Positions 61,505 through 64,000 of a stretch of 64,000 nt of DNA are shown here, piece after piece. The notes under the pieces were generated by a model that saw only the letters and a program-made list of their open reading frames with translations, was not told where the DNA came from and did no database searches. Source of the DNA: Bacillota bacterium (GTDB taxonomy: Bacteria > Bacillota > Clostridia > Oscillospirales > Acutalibacteraceae); the NCBI GenBank assembly GCA_023416955.1, contig JAEZGM010000031.1:186001-250000 (forward strand), in the 5' to 3' direction. The position numbers and the translations under genes are program-made. Each line of letters begins with the position of its first letter. Position 1 is the stretch's first letter.

Positions 61505-62533
61505 ATGGAAACTATCACCATAAAAGACATTGCCAGAATGTGCGGAGTAGGCGTTACGACCGTTTCGAGGGCGATTAATAATCACCCGGACATCAATGAA
61601 GAAACCAAGGCAATGATCATGAAGGTTATCAAAGAGAATCATTATGTGCCGAACAACAGTGCGAGGAATCTGAAGCGGTCTGCCTCCAGAACAATTGCGG
61701 TGCTGATCAAAGGTATTACCAATCCGTTCTTCAGCCGTATGCTGCAGGTGTTTGAACAGGAAACCACACGCCAGAAGTATTCTTATATCCTTCAGCGCGT
61801 GGAAGAGAATCAGGATGAAATTGACATTGCAATTGAACTGGAAAAAGAAAAACGACTGCGCGGCATCATTTTTCTGGGTGGATATTTTTCGCACTCAAAG
61901 GAAAAACTGGAGCAGCTCACTGTACCGTTTGTGCTTTGTACCATCGGTATGACGCAGGAGTTTGACCTGAAGAACTATTCCTCGGTTTCGGTAGATGACT
62001 TTTTGGAAAGCTATAAAATGGTTGATTATCTGTGCAGTATCGGTCATCGCAAAATCGCGATTCTATCCGCTTCCATGGAAGACGAAAGTATTGGAAAGCT
62101 GCGCTATCAGGGGTACAAAAAGGCGCTTGCGGATCATGGGATTCCGCTAAATGAAAATCTTGTCCGCTGTATGAAAGAGAATATTGAAACCTACACCATG
62201 GAGAACGGCTACGTCGTCACAAAGGAACTGCTTGAATCCGGTGAGGACTTTACCGCGATTTACGCGGTTTCCGACAGCATGGCTGTCGGTGCGTGCAGGG
62301 CGATTGTGGAAGCCGGCAAAAGTGTGCCGGGGGATTATTCCGTAGCGGGTTTCGACGGACTGGATATTTCCTATTATTACAATCCCTCTATCACGACAAT
62401 CCGTCAGCCGGTAGAGCAGATCGCACAGGAAAGTATTCGCATCCTGTTCGACCTGATTCGGAAAAAGACAACGCAGACGAGCAAACTGTTCCCCGCGGAG
62501 CTGGTTGTGCGGGAATCCACCAGACCACTGTGA
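61505..62533 (+). CDS. LacI family transcriptional regulator
   Basis: The 342-residue repressor has an N-terminal helix-turn-helix (ITIKDIARMCGVGVTTVSRA, about 3-22), a hinge helix (NSARNLKRS) and a periplasmic-binding-protein-like effector domain (about 58-342). GGAGAGG precedes the ATG. It is the last gene beside the maltodextrin operon and is the natural candidate to bind the TGAAAACGTT sites at 56489 and 56546. Confidence 0.94.
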   Translation: METITIKDIARMCGVGVTTVSRAINNHPDINEETKAMIMKVIKENHYVPNNSARNLKRSASRTIAVLIKGITNPFFSRMLQVFEQETTRQKYSYILQRVEENQDEIDIAIELEKEKRLRGIIFLGGYFSHSKEKLEQLTVPFVLCTIGMTQEFDLKNYSSVSVDDFLESYKMVDYLCSIGHRKIAILSASMEDESIGKLRYQGYKKALADHGIPLNENLVRCMKENIETYTMENGYVVTKELLESGEDFTAIYAVSDSMAVGACRAIVEAGKSVPGDYSVAGFDGLDISYYYNPSITTIRQPVEQIAQESIRILFDLIRKKTTQTSKLFPAELVVRESTRPL

Positions 62534-62585
62534 ATACAGGTACGCATGGAAAGCTGCCGCACAATGAATAAATATACAGTCCGGC

Positions 62586-62635
62586 AAAAGGTGCCTTGCA
62601 AAATGAAAAGAATTTCATTTTGCAAGGCACCTTTT
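62586..62635. terminator. 23-bp bidirectional terminator
   Basis: A perfect 23-bp stem with an AGAA loop, flanked by A and T runs, lies between convergent genes. Its core GGTGCCTTGCAAAATGAA closely resembles the hairpin at 4800-4847. Confidence 0.88.
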
Positions 62636-63318
62636 TATGTATCATAGCGGATAGAGGGAATTTTCATCCACTCCAGCCAGCCGCGGCCCTGCAGCTTCGT
62701 TTTTACGACGCCCTTCTTTGCTGACGACGCTTCAATGACGCTGCCGTTTCCAATATAAACACCGATATGCCCGTCCATCCACACGGCCAGCCCGGCAATT
62801 TCGGGTATTGAAGAAATCTTGCCCTTTTCCGTGGCGGCTTGCTCCATGCCGTTTGCGCTCAGGTCCGGCATGCCGTTTGTCAGGTAGCTGATTTCTTCCG
62901 TCCGGGGGTCCAACCAGCCGTACCCCTTGATCAGTCCGGCGCAGTCCGTTACCCTGCCGTTCATCCAGTTGCTTTTTGTAAAGGCCAGAAAGGGCTCAAT
63001 CTGGCTCGGGTATTTTTCCGCGCAGGAGTTGAGGAGCTCCGGCTTCAGAACTTGCCCATAGGTACCGTAAACATACCCCCAGCCGCTGTCCAGCGCGTTC
63101 TGCGCATATTTTACTAGGTCGGTATTATTTTTAGCGGTCGGGTCGTTCCACTGAACGGAAATCTCAGTCCGATGCGGGCGGGAAACTTCACTGCCGTGGT
63201 GCGCTGCCCAGAGGATTACCAGTGCGAGAACCAGAATAATACCCAGCAGGAAAAAGTGGGAAATTCTTTTTACCTTCCTGCTGTCCATCGGAAAAATCCC
63301 GAAATACTGCGTTCGCAT
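62635..63318 (-). CDS. NlpC/P60-like membrane-anchored hydrolase
   Basis: The 227-residue protein has an N-terminal transmembrane helix (about 22-40) and an extracellular domain with an NlpC/P60-type dyad: Cys in RVTDCAGLIKGY (about 127) and His in MDGHIGVYIG (about 185), with YVYGTYG upstream. Likely a cell-wall peptidase or amidase-like enzyme. Two starts are possible: the ATG at 63318 with a weak site, or the ATG ten codons later preceded by GGGA. Confidence 0.78.
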   Translation of the reverse strand: MRTQYFGIFPMDSRKVKRISHFFLLGIILVLALVILWAAHHGSEVSRPHRTEISVQWNDPTAKNNTDLVKYAQNALDSGWGYVYGTYGQVLKPELLNSCAEKYPSQIEPFLAFTKSNWMNGRVTDCAGLIKGYGWLDPRTEEISYLTNGMPDLSANGMEQAATEKGKISSIPEIAGLAVWMDGHIGVYIGNGSVIEASSAKKGVVKTKLQGRGWLEWMKIPSIRYDT

Positions 63319-63409
63319 AAATCAATCACCGACCTATATATATGCGGATACGCGCCGCAGTACTACCGCTCAAAGCGGATATGCCGCCTCTGAAGCTAAA
63401 AGCTGTCAC

Positions 63410-63480
63410 TATAGTCAGTTCACTTTAGAAAGCATCCAAGAAAATGGAGATTGGTTCTGTTTTCAAATGAACTGACTATA
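63410..63480 (+). repeat. 71-bp MITE-like palindromic element, copy 5
   Basis: The best-preserved copy: TATAGTCAGTTCA and TGAACTGACTATA are perfect 13-bp terminal inverted repeats. The body differs from copy 1 by only a few bases. It lies in the divergent region between the NlpC-like and chemotaxis genes. The rest of 63319-63673 is AT-rich with no recognised element. Confidence 0.92.
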
Positions 63481-63673
63481 TCAACAAAAATATCTGTTAA
63501 AAGATGTAAAGACTAATGGACTTTATGGTAATTGTTTTTAAAAATCATACGATAATAAAATTAGTAATAATAATTGTTATTTAAATTCTTTTTAATATCA
63601 ATAATAAGCCATTTAAATAGTATTATTTTACAGTAATTTACGAATCGAAAATATGTTAACTGAGGTGTGGGCT

Positions 63674-64000
63674 TTGAAAAATTTAAAGGTCGGTAAAAAA
63701 TTAATTGCTGCGTTTGGAGTTTTGCTGGTTTTCTTCCTGATATCGGGAATATTGGGAATTTCAAGTGTGATCCGGGTCGACAATAACCTGTCCCAGTTTT
63801 ATGAAAAATCGTATCAGTTTGTCAGCACCGAACTGGACGTGCGTATGTCGCTGCAAAGCGAGGCGAAAAATCTGCTTTGGGCCGCGCAGGTAGAAGATGC
63901 GGCGAAGTCGAAAAGCTACCTTGACGCTGCTGCGGCCGATTGGGCGGAAATCAACAAAGACCTCCCTACCCTGCATGACAAATACTTGGGCGATCAGACT
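63674..64000 (+). CDS. methyl-accepting chemotaxis protein, N-terminal part (cut by the window end)
   Basis: The 109 visible residues begin MKNLKVGKKLIAAFGVLLVF, a short basic tail and a transmembrane helix (about 9-32), then a helical extracellular region resembling a four-helix-bundle MCP sensor. This N-terminal pattern is typical of clostridial chemoreceptors. A TTG start lies eight bases after GAGG. The HAMP and signalling domains would lie beyond the window, so the assignment is provisional. Confidence 0.78.
   Translation, partial: MKNLKVGKKLIAAFGVLLVFFLISGILGISSVIRVDNNLSQFYEKSYQFVSTELDVRMSLQSEAKNLLWAAQVEDAAKSKSYLDAAAADWAEINKDLPTLHDKYLGDQT

Overview
The window looks like a chromosomal stretch of a Gram-positive strict anaerobe of the Clostridia. 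This is inferred from a rubredoxin with an FprA-type flavodiiron protein, a type III glutamine synthetase, a glutamate synthase split into archaeal-style subunits, class A RNase P RNA, strong AGGAGG ribosome binding sites with frequent TTG/GTG starts, and lipoprotein and sortase-type surface signals. An affiliation near the Oscillospirales is a guess. No rRNA, tRNA, phage or transposase genes were seen.

Layout. 1-8.8 kb: rubredoxin and fprA (O2/NO detoxification); a GntR-ATPase-permease ABC cassette; an AI-2E family membrane protein; a small XRE regulator; nicotinate phosphoribosyltransferase; rnpB. 8.9-31.9 kb: a carbohydrate locus with two CUT1 importers, a HAD hydrolase, GH20, GH130, GH38 and GH3 enzymes that all lack signal peptides, a YesMN-like two-component system, a second paralogous response regulator, an extra binding protein and a nitroreductase. 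Together they fit import of oligosaccharides, most simply N-glycan fragments, followed by intracellular trimming. 32.3-39.3 kb: a small unknown protein, a Nim-like flavoprotein, and a complete Opp/Dpp peptide importer. 39.5-45.4 kb (minus strand): a cobalamin riboswitch, a sortase-anchored beta-propeller, a DUF4430 lipoprotein and an ECF transporter (T, fused A1-A2, S), read here as a surface B12 capture and uptake system. 45.7-53.3 kb: glnN with an attenuator-like leader, then the split glutamate synthase operon, together forming ammonium assimilation. 53.4-56.2 kb: an SDR, a CrtO-like acyltransferase and a cohesin-domain protein. 56.4-62.5 kb: a maltodextrin operon (binding protein, two permeases, MalQ, LacI regulator) with operator-like sites at its promoter. 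The end holds an NlpC/P60 protein and the start of a chemotaxis receptor.

Non-coding structure is rich. Five copies of an exactly 71-bp palindromic MITE-like element with TATAGTCAGTTCA termini are scattered through the window. A second palindromic repeat (82/89 bp) has two inverted copies flanking the 32-33 kb genes. Three imperfect ~37-bp repeats precede the histidine kinase. A possible small RNA lies beside the B12 riboswitch. The glnN leader has mutually exclusive hairpins. Coordinates and motifs were read by eye; family assignments rest on recognised motifs, not on database searches.
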